From Pseudomonadota bacterium (GTDB taxonomy: Bacteria; Pseudomonadota; Gammaproteobacteria; Halothiobacillales; Halothiobacillaceae): a DNA stretch of 5,603 nt. Below are positions 5,570 to 5,603 of the stretch, piece by piece. The notes under the pieces are model-generated. The model was not told where the DNA came from. It saw only the letters and a program-made list of their open reading frames with translations, and ran no database searches. Each line of letters starts with the position of its first letter. Positions within the stretch are counted from its first letter, which is position 1. Location: contig JAJYPA010000535.1 in the NCBI GenBank assembly GCA_021795795.1, positions 1 to 5,603 of the forward strand, read 5' to 3'. The position numbers were made by a program, and so were the translations under genes.

Positions 5570-5573
5570 GTTG

Positions 5574-5601
5574 GGTGCGCGTAAGTCGTGTTATGTAAAA
5601 C
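5574..5601 (+). other. psi/dif-like XerC/XerD recombination core
   Basis: The XerC-like arm GGTGCGCGTAA (5574-5584) differs from the E. coli dif arm GGTGCGCATAA at one base. A 6-bp centre GTCGTG (5585-5590) follows, then the XerD-like arm TTATGTAAAAC (5591-5601), 9 of 11 matches to TTATGTTAAAT. From memory, the pSC101 psi core has a very similar XerC arm and a XerD arm ending in AAAC. Such sites let host XerCD resolve plasmid multimers. The 6-bp centre and the non-coding DNA on the XerC side fit a plasmid psi-type site; a chromosomal dif or a pdif module end are alternatives. Confidence 0.75.
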
Positions 5602-5603
5602 AA

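Larger units (their letters stand above)
5209..5573. other. Non-coding, palindrome-rich region between the nuclease operon and the Xer site
   Basis: I find no credible gene in these 365 bp; the frames that are open have compositions typical of antisense shadows. It carries four dyads: 5228-5242, 5266-5296, 5297-5311 and 5361-5375. It also has an 11-bp inverted repeat, CGTTTTGTCTC (5283-5293) with GAGACAAAACG (5366-5376). It lies on the XerC-arm side of the Xer-like site, where psi and cer carry their accessory sequences, so that is one plausible role. It must also hold the promoter for the leftward nuclease operon, but no clear -35/-10 pair could be assigned. Confidence 0.5.

Noticed and set aside
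5265..5603. Open frames on both strands at the right end (5279-5569 plus, 5265-5603 minus)
   Set aside because: They cross palindromes and the Xer site, lack ribosome-binding sequences and show no domain-like sequence.
1..5603. Window as a complete circular plasmid
   Set aside because: Joining the ends puts a stop (TAA 5596-5598) just before the rep fragment in frame, so the missing Rep N-terminus is not at the right end.

Overview
The window looks like part of a plasmid from a GC-rich proteobacterium, carrying a Type II restriction-modification (R-M) module that is visibly richer in A+T than its flanks. The plasmid reading rests on three things. A probable replication-initiator C-terminus lies at the left edge, followed by a short run of tightly packed small genes. 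A site resembling the XerC/XerD recombination core of plasmid multimer-resolution sites lies at the right edge. A DnaA-box-like 9-mer sits beside that Xer site. Genus and replicon type cannot be fixed from this sequence alone, and nothing shows that the window is a complete circle.

Layout. 2-232 (+): C-terminal 76 codons of a probable Rep protein ending in a helix-turn-helix. 315-410, 407-700 and 678-932 (+): three small overlapping reading frames of unknown function, the second starting at TTG. 933-1204: non-coding, with a few short dyads. 1205-2060 (-): a small Cro/CI-type regulator (2060 to 1824) overlapping a MamI-like restriction endonuclease (1846 to 1205). 2061-2141: divergent control region. 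2142-4223 (+): a 693-aa gamma-class adenine methyltransferase with an HsdS-like target-recognition domain fused at its C-terminus. 4168-5208 (-): a two-gene operon, first a small PD-(D/E)XK nuclease-like protein and then a membrane-anchored protein of unknown function. 5209-5573: non-coding, rich in palindromes. 5574-5601: psi/dif-like Xer site.

How the parts may work together. The regulator and endonuclease form one unit and the methyltransferase is transcribed divergently, the usual layout of controller-protein R-M systems. The most striking observation is that the 81-bp divergent control region contains two copies of the dyad TAGATnnnnATCWA. Each has at its core GATNNNNATC, the sequence recognised by MamI. 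The only other match in the window is inside the methyltransferase gene. The system may therefore sense its own methylation state at its promoters, perhaps in competition with the small regulator. The nuclease-like and membrane-protein pair beside it is an uncharacterised two-gene cassette that could be an accessory defence unit; that is inference only.
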